62,707 nt of DNA from Paralimibaculum aggregatum. GTDB taxonomy: Bacteria; Pseudomonadota; Alphaproteobacteria; Rhodobacterales; Rhodobacteraceae. A program made the position numbers and the translations under genes. The DNA is taken from NCBI RefSeq assembly GCF_030270585.1, contig NZ_BSYI01000028.1, positions 1-62,707 on the forward strand. Direction: 5' to 3'. How positions within the stretch are numbered: the stretch's first letter is position 1; each line of letters opens with the position of its first letter. Below the pieces are notes generated by a model. The model was not told where the DNA came from, did not search any database, and saw only the letters and a list, made by a program, of their open reading frames with translations. Shown in pieces: positions 1-9,069 of the stretch.

Positions 1-820
1 GTCCGGGCGCCACGCCCGATCCCTCAGCCAGGCCGGCACGGACCATGCCAGCCTCGGACAACCGCACCACCGCCCGCTCTGCACAGGCCGCCGGCCCATC
101 CGCCTCGCCAAGGGCCCCTCCCGTCGCAGGGACCAAGTGAGCAAATGGCTCGGGACATTGGACAAAGGTCATCATGTAGCCAGCCGGGATTGAGGATCGG
201 GTCGATCCGCGCCAGCACATGTCGGCACAAGATCGCCGGACATTCGTTCACGTAGCAAAACGCAGACGAAGACAAGGACTCCAGCTGCATTTCTCCTTAC
301 CACCCCAGAATCCGTGAGCTCTCCGATATCCTCGGATGTATCCAGTGGATCGGCGACCGGCGTCGTCTTCAGCGGCTCCGTGCAGCAGTGCGGCCTACGC
401 ACCTGGAAGACATGCGCGATGACTGCGTTGAGGCCGGTGTGGACGGTGCTGGTCAGCAGCTTGGGGTCGGTCGGTTCGAGCGCCGTCTCCGGGGGCGTGC
501 CGGGGCTCGGACTGTCCGGGCGCTTGTGCCGCTTCGGCGTCCGCAGGTTCGGTGCGATGGGCCGGGTGCGAGGCTCCGGTCGCTGTCAGCGTTCCGAAAC
601 GTCGTGCGAATCTCTACCCGCTATCGGTGGCGCCGGACGGCGGTGGCATTTCGCGGCGGGTTTCGGCGGTCGCCGCCTCCCTTGGGTTGCATCTCGACGG
701 TCATTCCGCTTGTGCCGATCATGGTCCAGAAAGTTGCAAAGAGCCTCGGATGTCCTGGCCGGCACGACCGGAGCGGCCATCACGACCGAGCTCAGCGGGG
801 CGAGCTGCGCCGCCGGCGGC
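1..820. other. No supported gene; possibly eroded DNA
   Basis: I cannot tie any reading frame here to a protein family. On the minus strand, from about 560 down to 172, one frame keeps GC-rich third positions for a while (it contains TDPKLLTSTVHTGLNAV) and then loses that pattern, so it may be a decayed coding fragment. Bases 130-320 are visibly less GC-rich than the neighbouring genes. The histidine kinase gene that follows ends at 821. Confidence 0.4.
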
Positions 821-2218
821 CTATCGCGCCGGGCCGGTCCGCGCCGCCGGAAGGGGCAGCGTCACCGCCGCACGCAGGCCGCCGCCGGGGCGCCGGCTCA
901 GGGCCACCTCGCCGCCATGGGCGCGGAGGATCGCCCGCGCGATGGGCAGACCGAGCCCGACCCCGCCGGTCTCGCGCGAGCGCGAGGGCTCGAGCCGGGT
1001 GAAGGGATCGAACACCCGCTCGAGATCGGCCTCGGGAATGCCGGGGCCGTCGTCGTCGACCAGGATCTCCGCCCGGCCCGCCTGCACCCGGAGCTGCACC
1101 CGCGCGCCGCCGCCATAGCGCTGCGCGTTCTCGAGGATGTTGCGCAGCGCCCGGCGGAAGGGCATCCGCCGCAGCGGCACGGTCACGGGCCCGGACGCGG
1201 CCAGCGCGATGCGCGGCCCGGTCTCGGAGAGTTCGGCCGCGAGGCCGGCGAGCTCCGCCGCGAGGTCGGTCTCCTCCATCGGCTGGTCGGTGGAGACGCC
1301 GCGGGCGAAGGCCAGCGTCGCCTCGACCATCTCCTGCATCTCGTCCAGCGTCGCCACCATGCGCTCGCGGGTCTCCTCGTCGTCCACCATCTCGGCGCGC
1401 AGCCTGAGCGCGGTGATCGGCGAGCGCAGGTCATGCCCGAGCGCCGCCAGCATCCGCGTGCGCTCGGCGATCATGCCGGCGAGCCGCCCATGCATCCGGT
1501 CGAGCGCCTCCGAGAGCGCCCGCACCTCGCGCGGGCCGCCGCGGGGCATCTCGGGCGGCGGGCCGTCGAGGCCGAAGCCGTCCGCCGCCGCCGCCAGCCG
1601 CCGCAGCGGCTTGGTGATCCGGCGCAGACCCAGCCAGAGCGTCACGAGGATCAGCAGGAGCGAGAGCAGCGAGGTTCCGAGCACCGCCGGCCCGAGCTGG
1701 AAATCCGGCCGGTGGAACCGCGCGCGCACGTTCAGCCATTGCCCGTCCGACAGCGCCAGCGACAGCCGGAGCTCCGTCGGCTGCACGCCCATGGCGCGCA
1801 GCCGGTCGCGCAGCCAGCCGCCGCGGTGCTCGTGATCCTCGCGCCGCCAGCGCCGGATCGGGGCGAGCGCCTCCTGCGCCCGAAGCTCGCGCGCGCCCTC
1901 GAGCAGCGTGCGCACCCGGCTGCGCACCGCCTCGAGGCCGGACTGGTCGGCCTCCACCAGCGGCCGGTCGGCGAGTTCGTAGCGCACCGCGCGCGACCGT
2001 GCGGCGACGAGGATGCCGGGCCGGCTCGCCGGTGGCGCGATCTCCAGCGCCCGCGCCACCGCGGCCACGCGCTCTGCGGTCTCCAGCCGCTGCGCCGCCC
2101 TGACCGCCGCGCCGCGCTCGTCAGCGAAGAACCAGACGCTCATCACCTGCGCCGCGAGGAAGGCGCCGAGGATCAGCAGCGCGAGCTGCCCGGCAAGGCT
2201 GCGCGGGAGGAGCCGCAT
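821..2218 (-). CDS. Sensor histidine kinase (HAMP, HisKA, HATPase)
   Basis: Membrane histidine kinase of 465 residues that would autophosphorylate and pass phosphate to the adjacent response regulator. Membrane segments lie at about 9-30 and 179-199 and flank a periplasmic domain of about 150 residues. A HAMP linker follows (about 199-250), then the H-box LGHDLRSPITALRL with His262. The ATPase domain shows the N-box (RNILENAQRYGG, Asn near 364), the G1 box DDDGPGIP near 388-395 and a GVGLGL box near 419. The ATG at 2218 overlaps the regulator stop by one base (TGATG), which indicates translational coupling. The stimulus is unknown; the divergent secreted EF-hand gene is a plausible target or partner, by inference only. 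Confidence 0.93.
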   Translation of the reverse strand: MRLLPRSLAGQLALLILGAFLAAQVMSVWFFADERGAAVRAAQRLETAERVAAVARALEIAPPASRPGILVAARSRAVRYELADRPLVEADQSGLEAVRSRVRTLLEGARELRAQEALAPIRRWRREDHEHRGGWLRDRLRAMGVQPTELRLSLALSDGQWLNVRARFHRPDFQLGPAVLGTSLLSLLLILVTLWLGLRRITKPLRRLAAAADGFGLDGPPPEMPRGGPREVRALSEALDRMHGRLAGMIAERTRMLAALGHDLRSPITALRLRAEMVDDEETRERMVATLDEMQEMVEATLAFARGVSTDQPMEETDLAAELAGLAAELSETGPRIALAASGPVTVPLRRMPFRRALRNILENAQRYGGGARVQLRVQAGRAEILVDDDGPGIPEADLERVFDPFTRLEPSRSRETGGVGLGLPIARAILRAHGGEVALSRRPGGGLRAAVTLPLPAARTGPAR

Positions 2219-2952
2219 CACGTCACCTCGCGGACATCCGCCGCGAGGCTGTAGCCGCCGGAGCGGATCGTCGCGATGATCTGCGGCTGCGAGGGATCGG
2301 CCTCGATCTTGCGGCGCAGGCGGCTCACCTGGTTGTCGATGGTGCGGTCGAAGACATCCGCGGTGCGTCCGCTGGTGATATCCAGCAGCTGCTCGCGCGA
2401 GAGCACGAAGCGCGGCCGCTCGAGAAAGGCGGTGAGCAGCTTGAACTCCGCCGTGGTGAGCGAAACCTCGGTGCCGTCTTCCTCGCGGGTCAGCGCGCGG
2501 GTGTCGGTATCGAGCACCCAGCCGGCGAAGGCGAGGCGCCGCCCGCCGAGATTGCCGGCCAGCGGCTCCGGGCGCTCGCTCCGCCGCAGGATCGCCTTGA
2601 CCCGGGCCAGCAGCTCGCGCGGGTTGAAGGGTTTCGGCAGGTAGTCGTCGGCGCCGATCTCGAGCCCGACGATGCGGTCGGTGTCCTCGGTCAGGGCGCT
2701 CAGCATCAGGATCGGCGGCCCGCCGGAGGCCGCGAGGCGCCGCGCCGCCGAGAGCCCGTCCTCGCCGGGCATCATCACGTCGAGCACCACGAGATCGAAG
2801 CGCCCGGCACGGAGCTGGGCATCCATCTCGACGACATCCTTCGCCGCGCTGGCGCGCATCCCGTTCTTCTCGAGATAGCGCGTCACCGCATCGCGGATCT
2901 CGCGATGATCGTCCACGACCAGAATATGGGGCACCCGGGCTTGCTCGCTCAT
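2218..2952 (-). CDS. OmpR-family response regulator
   Basis: A 244-residue two-domain response regulator. The receiver domain holds the acidic pair at Asp14/Asp15, the phosphoacceptor Asp58 in VVLDVMMPGEDG, and the switch lysine in YLPKPF. The C-terminal winged-helix DNA-binding domain (about 140-240) ends in the usual RTIDNQVSRLRRKIE and TIRSGGYSL elements. It is first in a two-gene operon with the kinase. I place the start at MSEQARV. The frame stays open upstream, but codon use is poor there. The 168-base gap to the EF-hand gene on the opposite strand is a divergent promoter region that the regulator may bind. Confidence 0.93.
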   Translation of the reverse strand: MSEQARVPHILVVDDHREIRDAVTRYLEKNGMRASAAKDVVEMDAQLRAGRFDLVVLDVMMPGEDGLSAARRLAASGGPPILMLSALTEDTDRIVGLEIGADDYLPKPFNPRELLARVKAILRRSERPEPLAGNLGGRRLAFAGWVLDTDTRALTREEDGTEVSLTTAEFKLLTAFLERPRFVLSREQLLDITSGRTADVFDRTIDNQVSRLRRKIEADPSQPQIIATIRSGGYSLAADVREVT

Positions 2953-3120
2953 GACCCTGAGATAGCGCGGCAGGCGGGCCCGCGGGAAGGCGTTGCGTCG
3001 CACTCCGTCGCAACCGGGCGGCCTGCGACAGAGCGTTACAAATCCCCGCCTCCGCCGGCACATTCCTGCGACAGGCCGGGCCCATCTCATGCCCATCGAA
3101 ACACCAACCAACGAGGTGAG

Positions 3121-3699
3121 ATGATGAAACGTTCCAATATCCTGGCCATCGGCGTTCTGGCTGCCACCGCCGCGATCGGCGCCGTCGCGATCCCCGCCTT
3201 CGCGCATTCCGAGAAGGGCTGGGGCGGCCCGGCCGCCCATGGCTGGATGGACGGCCCGCGCGGCGAGGACCGGGCCGAGGGTCGCCGCGGCCACGGCCAT
3301 GGCGAGCACCGCCGGATGAAGCATCGCGGCGGCCACGGCCCGATGGGGATGCGCGCGCTGATGAAGAGCCCGATCTACCAGTCGTTCGACACCGACGGGG
3401 ACGGGCGGGTGACCGCCGCCGAGGCCGAGGCCGGGATCACCGCCCTGCATGCCCGCCACGACGCCAACGGCGACGGCCAGATCGACCCGGCGGAGTTCTC
3501 GACGCTGTTCGCCGAGGTCACGGCGGAGTTCCAGAAGCGGCCCTTCGCGATGCTCGACGCCGATGGCAACGGCGAGATCAGCGCCGAGGAGATGTCGTTC
3601 CCGGCGGAGATGGCGGCCCGGATGCAGGCCTGGCGCGATGCCGGCCCGAAGCATGGCCCGAGGGGCGGCCCGCGGCATGAGCGCGGCGCCGAGGAGTAA
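3121..3699 (+). CDS. Secreted EF-hand calcium-binding protein
   Basis: A 192-residue exported protein. An N-terminal signal peptide (about 1-29, ending in AFA before HSEKG) is followed by a His/Gly/Arg-rich linker and three canonical EF-hand loops: DTDGDGRVTAAE (about 90-101), DANGDGQIDPAE (about 114-125) and DADGNGEISAEE (about 146-157). All three keep Asp/Asn at loop positions 1, 3 and 5 and Glu at position 12, so calcium binding in the periplasm or outside the cell is likely. Two ATG codons lie in tandem. The ribosome-binding GAGGTGAG abuts the first, so the second ATG (3124) is equally likely. It is divergent from the two-component system. The His-rich linker could also bind transition metals. 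Confidence 0.88.
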   Translation: MMKRSNILAIGVLAATAAIGAVAIPAFAHSEKGWGGPAAHGWMDGPRGEDRAEGRRGHGHGEHRRMKHRGGHGPMGMRALMKSPIYQSFDTDGDGRVTAAEAEAGITALHARHDANGDGQIDPAEFSTLFAEVTAEFQKRPFAMLDADGNGEISAEEMSFPAEMAARMQAWRDAGPKHGPRGGPRHERGAEE

Positions 3700-3722
3700 C
3701 CCGGCACCGGCCTGAAGCAGGA

Positions 3723-3750
3723 CGGCCGCCGGCAGCTGCGCCGGCGGCCG
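3723..3750. terminator. Bidirectional hairpin between convergent genes
   Basis: A perfect 11-bp inverted repeat (CGGCCGCCGGC, six-base loop, GCCGGCGGCCG) lies between the convergent 3' ends of the EF-hand gene and the substrate-binding protein gene. There is no long T tract, so function as an intrinsic terminator is inferred from position and stem strength. Confidence 0.6.
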
Positions 3751-3756
3751 CAAGGA

Positions 3757-4968
3757 TCAGAACTTCAGCCGCTCCAGCACGACATCCTCGCCGCCGCGGA
3801 TCTCGGCAAGCTGGAAATCGCGGCCCAGCACCATGCCCTCGGCATCGAACTCGATGCTGGAGCTGGCGCCGGAATAGTTGATCTCCTCGCCCGCCCGGAT
3901 CGCCGCCAGACCGTCGGTGACGTTGTAGACGGTGCGCTTGCCCTCGCCGGTGGTGACCTGCCAGATCGCCTTGGCGACCGCGGCGGTGTCGGTGGTGCCG
4001 GCCTTCTCGATGGCGAGCAGCAGCGTGCTCATCTGGTCGCGCCCGGCGGTGCCGAAGGGGTGCTGGACATTGCCGGTGTCCTCGAGCCCGGCCTCCTTCA
4101 GATACTCGCCATAGGCCGGGCTCTCGAGCGGCGGCACCGGCAGGCCGTGGATCACGCCATCCGCCGCATCGCCCACGGCCTCCTTGAACTTCGGCCCCAC
4201 CGAGAGGCCGGTGGTGATCACCGCGCCCTCGTAGCCCTGGCGGTAGAGCTCCTTGTAGACCGCCGTGAAGTCGGTGACATAGGAGGGGATGAACACCGCA
4301 TCCGGCTCGTCCTCGATGAGGCTGGTGACCTCCGAGCGATAGCTCGCCTGCGCGGCGTTGTAGTAGAGCGGCTCCTTGATCACCTTGTCGGCGCCGACCA
4401 CCGCGGCGAAGGCATCAACCATCGACTTGGTGAAATCGTTGTTCAGCGCCATCAGCCCGTAGCTGCCATAGCCGCGGGTCACCGCCAGCTTGGCGATCGC
4501 GTCGCCCCAGACCGGCGAGAGCGCCTGGAAGTTGAACACGAGGCCCTTCTCGTCCGCCATCGGGATGTCCGAGGAGGAGGAGGTGCACATCTGGATCACG
4601 CCCGCGGTCTGGCATTTCGGCATGATGCCGAGCGTCACCGAGGAGGACCAGGTGCCGAGGATGCCGACCACGCCGTTGACATTGATCAGCTTGTCGGCGG
4701 CGCGCACCGCGGTCTCGGGGTTGGTCTCCGAGTTCTCCTGGTAGAGCCGGATCTGCCGGCCGAGCACGCCGCCCTGCCCGTTCACGAGATCCGCCACCCG
4801 CTTGTGCGAGGCGGTGATGTTCGGGCCGAAGGGGCCGCCGCCGCCGGTGTTGGGGGTGAGGCTGCCGACATTGATCTCGGCCCCCTGGGCCCGCAGGATC
4901 GAGGGCGCGAAGACCGCGGTGGCAGCGCCGAGCTTCAGCGCGTTGCGGCGCGTGAGATTGATGGCCAT
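3757..4968 (-). CDS. Liv-type ABC transporter substrate-binding protein
   Basis: Periplasmic binding protein of 403 residues from the branched-chain amino acid/amide (LivJ, type I fold) family. The N-terminus has a twin-arginine-like leader (LTRRNALKLG, then a hydrophobic stretch and a cleavage site near LRAQG), so export may be by Tat, as in many alphaproteobacterial members. The mature part begins with INVGSLTPNTGG and shows the family elements LGTWSSSVT and DAVFIPSYVTDF. It is the last gene of tetR-livG-livF-livH-livM-SBP, 25 bases after livM. Ligand specificity cannot be read from the sequence. The neighbouring aminotransferase and ThDP enzyme suggest an amino-acid-like ligand. Confidence 0.9.
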   Translation of the reverse strand: MAINLTRRNALKLGAATAVFAPSILRAQGAEINVGSLTPNTGGGGPFGPNITASHKRVADLVNGQGGVLGRQIRLYQENSETNPETAVRAADKLINVNGVVGILGTWSSSVTLGIMPKCQTAGVIQMCTSSSSDIPMADEKGLVFNFQALSPVWGDAIAKLAVTRGYGSYGLMALNNDFTKSMVDAFAAVVGADKVIKEPLYYNAAQASYRSEVTSLIEDEPDAVFIPSYVTDFTAVYKELYRQGYEGAVITTGLSVGPKFKEAVGDAADGVIHGLPVPPLESPAYGEYLKEAGLEDTGNVQHPFGTAGRDQMSTLLLAIEKAGTTDTAAVAKAIWQVTTGEGKRTVYNVTDGLAAIRAGEEINYSGASSSIEFDAEGMVLGRDFQLAEIRGGEDVVLERLKF

Positions 4969-4993
4969 GACTGGATGACTCCCGTTGGTTGCT

Positions 4994-5905
4994 TCAGGAT
5001 TTTCGTTGGAACTTGTTGCGGTAGCGCGGTTCGGGGATCAGGCCCTGGGGCCTCAGATGCAGCGTCACGATCAGCAGCACGCCGATCAGGATGATGCGCC
5101 CCGCCGAGAGCTTCTCGGCGTCGATCCAGGGCGCGATGTCGCCGATGAAGCGGCTGCCCTCGAGCAGCACCATCACGATGCCGGCGCCGAGCAGCAGCCC
5201 CCAGTTGTTGCCGGCGCCGCCGACGATCACCGACATCCAGATGAAGATCGCCACCATCGGCAGGAACACGTCCGGGCTGATGTTCTGGACGTAATGGGCA
5301 TAGAGCGCGCCGGCGAGGCCCATGATCCCGCCGCCGATGGCGAAGATCCGGATCTTGTGGCGCAGCACCGCCTTGCCGAGCACCGAGGCGACCAGCTCGT
5401 CCTCGCGGATCGCGCGCAGCACCCGGCCCATCGGCGCGCGCCGGATCGTCTCCGACAGCGCGAAGGCCACCGCCACCGCCAGCACCACAAGCCCGAGATA
5501 GAGCAGCGGGTAGTTCTCCACCGAGACCCAGCCGGCGAGCGGCTGCTCGGCGATGCGCAGCCCGCGCGGGCCCTCTGTGATCTGGTCCTCGTTGAGGATG
5601 ATGAGGCGCACGATCTCGCCGAAGCCGAGCGTGACGATGGCGAGATAGTCGTCGCGCAGCCGCCCCGAGAGCAGCGCCAGCGCCGCCCCTGCCGCAAGCC
5701 CGGCCAGCACCGCGACCATCATCGCCAGCCCCACCGGCAGCCCCAGCTTGGACGAGAGGATGCCGCTCGTGTAGGCACCGAGGGCATAGAACCCGGCGAT
5801 GCCGAAATTCACCATCCCCGTCATGCCCCATTGCAGGTTGAGCGCGATGGCCAGCAGCATGAAGAAGCCGACGAAGGTCGCGAGCGAGACGATATAGGCG
5901 AGCAT
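4994..5905 (-). CDS. livM: Branched-chain amino acid-type ABC permease LivM
   Basis: Inner-membrane permease of 303 residues with about eight hydrophobic segments. It carries the LivM-type N-terminus (LAIALNLQWGMTGMVNFGIAGFYALGAY) and the cytoplasmic coupling segment around GRVLRAIREDELVASVLGK that contacts the ATPases. The conserved GGAGNNWGLLLGAG element is present, and the tail HLRPQGLIPEPRYR is typical. It pairs with LivH, encoded 10 bases upstream, to form the translocation pore. Confidence 0.93.
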   Translation of the reverse strand: MLAYIVSLATFVGFFMLLAIALNLQWGMTGMVNFGIAGFYALGAYTSGILSSKLGLPVGLAMMVAVLAGLAAGAALALLSGRLRDDYLAIVTLGFGEIVRLIILNEDQITEGPRGLRIAEQPLAGWVSVENYPLLYLGLVVLAVAVAFALSETIRRAPMGRVLRAIREDELVASVLGKAVLRHKIRIFAIGGGIMGLAGALYAHYVQNISPDVFLPMVAIFIWMSVIVGGAGNNWGLLLGAGIVMVLLEGSRFIGDIAPWIDAEKLSAGRIILIGVLLIVTLHLRPQGLIPEPRYRNKFQRKS

Positions 5906-5915
5906 CAGGCGGCCC

Positions 5916-6779
5916 TCACTTCTTGATTTCGGGCTGGCCGAACAGCCCCTGCGGGCGCAGCAGCAGGAAGACGGCGATGATCAGGAAGCCGACGGCGATC
6001 TTGTAGGTCGAGGGCAGCACCAGGATGGTCAGCTCCTCCGCCATGCCGACGCAGATCGCCCCCACCAGCGCCCCCATCGGCGAGCCGATGCCGCCGAGGA
6101 TCGCCGCGGCGAAGATCGGGATGGTGAGGTTCCAGCCGATCAGCGGCTCGATCACCAGGTCGAGCCCGGCAAAGACCCCGGTCAGCCCGAAGATCGCGCC
6201 GGCCAGCGCGCAGGTGCCGGCGGTGATCCAGCGCAGGCTGAGGCCGCGCACCTGCGCCAGCACCGGGTTGTCCGCCACCGCCCGCATCGCCTTGCCGAAG
6301 CGGGTGAAGCGCAGCACCACATGCACCGCGACCGTGATCGCGAAGGCCAGCATCAGGATGTCGAGCTGCTCCGGCGTGATCCGCGCGCCCATCACCTTGA
6401 TCGGCCGTTCCAGCGGGATGTCGAAGCCCCGCACGTCGGAGGCGAAGAACAGCCGCACGAGGTTCTCGAGGATCAGCGAGAAGGCGATGGAGACCACCAG
6501 CAGCGTCACCGGCTCCTGGTTCCTCAGCGGCGCGAAGACCACCACGTCGCTCAGCCAGACCACCAGCGCCGTCACCGCCATGGCGAAGAGCGTCGCCGCC
6601 ACCAGCGGCCAGGCGAAGATCACGTTGGCGGTATAGGCCATGAAGGCGCCCACGGTGATGTAGCCGCCGATGGCGAAGTTGGGAAAGCGCAGCACCCCGA
6701 AGAGCAGCGTGAAGGCAATGGCCGGCGGGGCGATCAGCGAGGCGTTGACCAGCCCGTTGACGAAGAGCTGCAGGTTCAT
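5916..6779 (-). CDS. livH: Branched-chain amino acid-type ABC permease LivH
   Basis: Inner-membrane permease of 287 residues. The N-terminal segment (NGLVNASLIAPPAIAFTLLFGVLRFPNFAIGGY, read in parts) is the LivH family entry helix. The coupling segment FGKAMRAVADNPVLAQVRGL is clear, followed by the ILGGIGSPMGALVGA motif. The start ATG overlaps the livF stop by four bases (ATGA), which fixes the start at 6779. It forms the pore with LivM. Confidence 0.93.
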   Translation of the reverse strand: MNLQLFVNGLVNASLIAPPAIAFTLLFGVLRFPNFAIGGYITVGAFMAYTANVIFAWPLVAATLFAMAVTALVVWLSDVVVFAPLRNQEPVTLLVVSIAFSLILENLVRLFFASDVRGFDIPLERPIKVMGARITPEQLDILMLAFAITVAVHVVLRFTRFGKAMRAVADNPVLAQVRGLSLRWITAGTCALAGAIFGLTGVFAGLDLVIEPLIGWNLTIPIFAAAILGGIGSPMGALVGAICVGMAEELTILVLPSTYKIAVGFLIIAVFLLLRPQGLFGQPEIKK

Positions 6780-7492
6780 CGGCGGGTCCCCAGATAAAGC
6801 TCGGATACGTTCTCGGAGGCGAGCAGCGCGCTGGCATCGTCGATCAGCGCGATCTCGCCGCCGGCCATCACCACGCCCCGGTGCGAGATGTCGAGCGCTT
6901 GGATCGCGTTCTGCTCGATCATCAGCACGGCGACGCCGGTCGCATTGACCTTCTTCACCGCGGCGAACATCTCCGCGACCATCTTGGGCGAGAGCCCGGC
7001 CGAGGGCTCGTCGAGCAGCAGCACCGAGGGCGCCACCATCAGCGCCATGCCGAAGGCGACCATCTGGCGCTGTCCGCCGGAGAGGTTGCCGGCGCGGGTG
7101 CCGAGATGGACGCGCAGGTCCGGAAAGAGCTCCAGCACCCGCTCGCGGCGCTCGCGGACATGGCCGCGATCGACCCAGCCGCCGATCGTGAGGTTCTCGT
7201 CCACCGTCATCTGGCGGAACACGTTGGCCTCCTGCGGGACATAGGCCAGGCCGAGGCGCGCCACCTCCGAGGGCGGCCGGTTGGCCACCGTCTCGCCCTT
7301 GATGCGGATGTCGCCGGCCGAGCAGCGCAGCACCCCGGCGATGGCCTTCAGCAGGGTCGACTTGCCGGCCCCGTTGGGCCCGATCACCGAGACGATCTCC
7401 CCCGCCGCCACCCCCAGCGAGGCGCCGAAGACGATGTCGATCTTGCCGTAGCCGGTCGAGACGTTCTCGACCTCGAGCAGCGCTTCGCTCAT
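6776..7492 (-). CDS. livF: Liv-type ABC ATP-binding protein LivF
   Basis: ATPase subunit of 238 residues. It shows Walker A GPNGAGKST, the signature LSGGQRQMVAFG, Walker B VLLLDEPSAGLSPKM and the switch-histidine region. LENVSTGYGKIDIV-like N-terminal spacing and the short length identify the LivF rather than the LivG branch. It overlaps livG upstream and livH downstream by four bases each. Confidence 0.94.
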   Translation of the reverse strand: MSEALLEVENVSTGYGKIDIVFGASLGVAAGEIVSVIGPNGAGKSTLLKAIAGVLRCSAGDIRIKGETVANRPPSEVARLGLAYVPQEANVFRQMTVDENLTIGGWVDRGHVRERRERVLELFPDLRVHLGTRAGNLSGGQRQMVAFGMALMVAPSVLLLDEPSAGLSPKMVAEMFAAVKKVNATGVAVLMIEQNAIQALDISHRGVVMAGGEIALIDDASALLASENVSELYLGTRR

Positions 7493-8280
7493 GCCGCACC
7501 TCCGAGATAGGCGTCGAGCACCTGGCGGTTCTGCCGGATCTCGTCGAAGCTGCCGGAGACCAGCGTGCGGCCCTCCGCCATCACCGTGACGCTGGTGCAG
7601 AGGCTCGCGATCAGGTCCATGTCGTGCTCGACGATCAGGAATGTCTTGCCGTGGTCGTTGCGCAGCATCTGGATCATGTCCGAGAGGGTCTTCATCAGCG
7701 CCGGGTTGACGCCGGCGCCGGGCTCGTCGAGCAGGATCAGCTTGCTGTCGACCATCAGCGTGCGGGCAAGCTCGAGCAGCTTCTTCTGCCCGCCGGACAG
7801 GTCGCTCGCGCGGTTGTTCTCCACATGCTCGAGCTTGGCGATAGCCAGCACCTCCTTGGCGCGGTCGAAATGCCGGCGCTCGATCTCGTCGACCTCGCGG
7901 CGGCGGGTGAAGAGCGGCAGCAGATCCTCGCCAAGCTGGACCTGTGGCGCCACCAGCAGGTTCTCGAGCACCGTCATCCGCGAGAACTCGCGCGAGAGCT
8001 GGAAGGTGCGGAGCATCCCCAGCCGCGCCCGCTTGCTCGGCGAGAGCTTGGTGATGTCGGCACCGTCGAAGACCACCCTGCCCCGGCTCGGCCGCATCAC
8101 CCCGCTGAGCAGGTTGAAGAAGGTGGACTTGCCCGCCCCGTTGGGGCCGATCAGCCCGACGATCTCGCCCTCGCGGACGGAGATGCTCATCCGGTCCACC
8201 GCGACGAAGGCACCGAAGTTGCGGCTGACCTCCGTCGCCTCGATGATCGGGCGCGGCCCGGCTGGCTGTGATCCTGTCAA
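7489..8280 (-). CDS. livG: Liv-type ABC ATP-binding protein LivG
   Basis: ATPase subunit of 263 residues with Walker A GPNGAGKSTFFN (about 45-56), signature LSGGQKKLLELARTL, Walker B LILLDEPGAGVNPALM and the LivG-type insertion between Walker A and the signature. The C-terminal extension ending in VLDAYLGG is typical of LivG. It overlaps the upstream tetR-family gene by four bases, so the regulator and transporter are translated from one message. Confidence 0.94.
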   Translation of the reverse strand: MTGSQPAGPRPIIEATEVSRNFGAFVAVDRMSISVREGEIVGLIGPNGAGKSTFFNLLSGVMRPSRGRVVFDGADITKLSPSKRARLGMLRTFQLSREFSRMTVLENLLVAPQVQLGEDLLPLFTRRREVDEIERRHFDRAKEVLAIAKLEHVENNRASDLSGGQKKLLELARTLMVDSKLILLDEPGAGVNPALMKTLSDMIQMLRNDHGKTFLIVEHDMDLIASLCTSVTVMAEGRTLVSGSFDEIRQNRQVLDAYLGGAA

Positions 8281-8945
8281 GCGTCGTTCTCCGATGTCCT
8301 GGTGGCGTCCTCGGCGACGACCCGGTCGAGCACGCCCTCGAGATCGAGCGCGCCCTTCAGGATCAGCGTCACCATCTGGCGCAGCGCCACGGCCACCTGC
8401 GGGTCGTTGCGCATCATGTTCTGAATCCGCAGGCCGCGGAGCAGCGAGGTCAGCATGTTCATCGCGAGGCCGCGCTTCTCCTTCGAGAGATTGCCCGCCG
8501 CGAAGAGGATTTCCGCCGCCTCGTCATAGCTTTCGAAGAGCTTCTCCACCGAGGCATCGACATGCAGCAGGATGCGCTCCTCGGCCCGTGCCGCGATGAT
8601 CATGTCCATGGTCACCGAGACGTAGTTCTCGGTGAACGAGCGCTCCCAGAGCGCATCGACGAAGCCCTCGAGATCGACCTCGCCATCGACGTAGCGCCGG
8701 CAGATCCCGCGCGTCGAGGCGATCGAGGTGTCCCACATCTCGCGGGTGGCATCGATCACCAGCTCGGTCTTGTCCCTGTAGTGGTGCATCAGGGCGCCGC
8801 GGGTCACGCCGGCGCGCTTGGCGATGTTGACGGTGGTGGTGTTGGCGAGCCCGATCTCGGAGATCAGCTCGATCGTGGCCTTGCGCAGCTTCCGGCTGGT
8901 GATCGCCGAACGCTGCTCCTGCGTCAGCCGCTTCGCATCCGTCAT
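8277..8945 (-). CDS. TetR-family regulator heading the liv operon
   Basis: A 222-residue regulator. The N-terminal helix-turn-helix (about residues 30-62, VNIAKRAGVTRGALMHHYRDK) is a typical TetR DNA-binding domain, followed by an all-helical ligand-binding domain. The start at MTDAKRL is favoured by AGGAGG seven bases upstream; the frame is open for 17 further codons without a ribosome-binding site. It is the first gene of its operon and sits directly below an AT-rich palindromic site (8987-9013) that recurs upstream of the hydrolase gene at 12927. The sequence supports autoregulation and control of the neighbouring operon, but not the identity of the inducer. Confidence 0.9.
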   Translation of the reverse strand: MTDAKRLTQEQRSAITSRKLRKATIELISEIGLANTTTVNIAKRAGVTRGALMHHYRDKTELVIDATREMWDTSIASTRGICRRYVDGEVDLEGFVDALWERSFTENYVSVTMDMIIAARAEERILLHVDASVEKLFESYDEAAEILFAAGNLSKEKRGLAMNMLTSLLRGLRIQNMMRNDPQVAVALRQMVTLILKGALDLEGVLDRVVAEDATRTSENDA

Positions 8946-8986
8946 GCCCGCCCCTCCTGTCGCCGGTCCGGGTGGCCCGATCCAGA

Positions 8987-9013
8987 AAAGATGCATTCAT
9001 GTATGTATGTATT
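8987..9013 (-). promoter_or_regulatory. Candidate TetR operator/promoter, copy 1
   Basis: An AT-rich island in very GC-rich DNA, 42 bases upstream of the tetR-family start. The core ATGCATTCATGTATGTAT (8991-9008) matches its own reverse complement at 14 of 18 positions. The 27-base site matches the site at 12979-13005 at 22 positions. On the minus strand TTGCAA could serve as a -35 element, with the palindrome filling the spacer, which suits a repressor. Confidence 0.65.
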
Positions 9014-9069
9014 GCAAGCGTTTTTCTGCTGCATATGCGAGATTCCCTCCGTCATCCCCGATATGCCCG

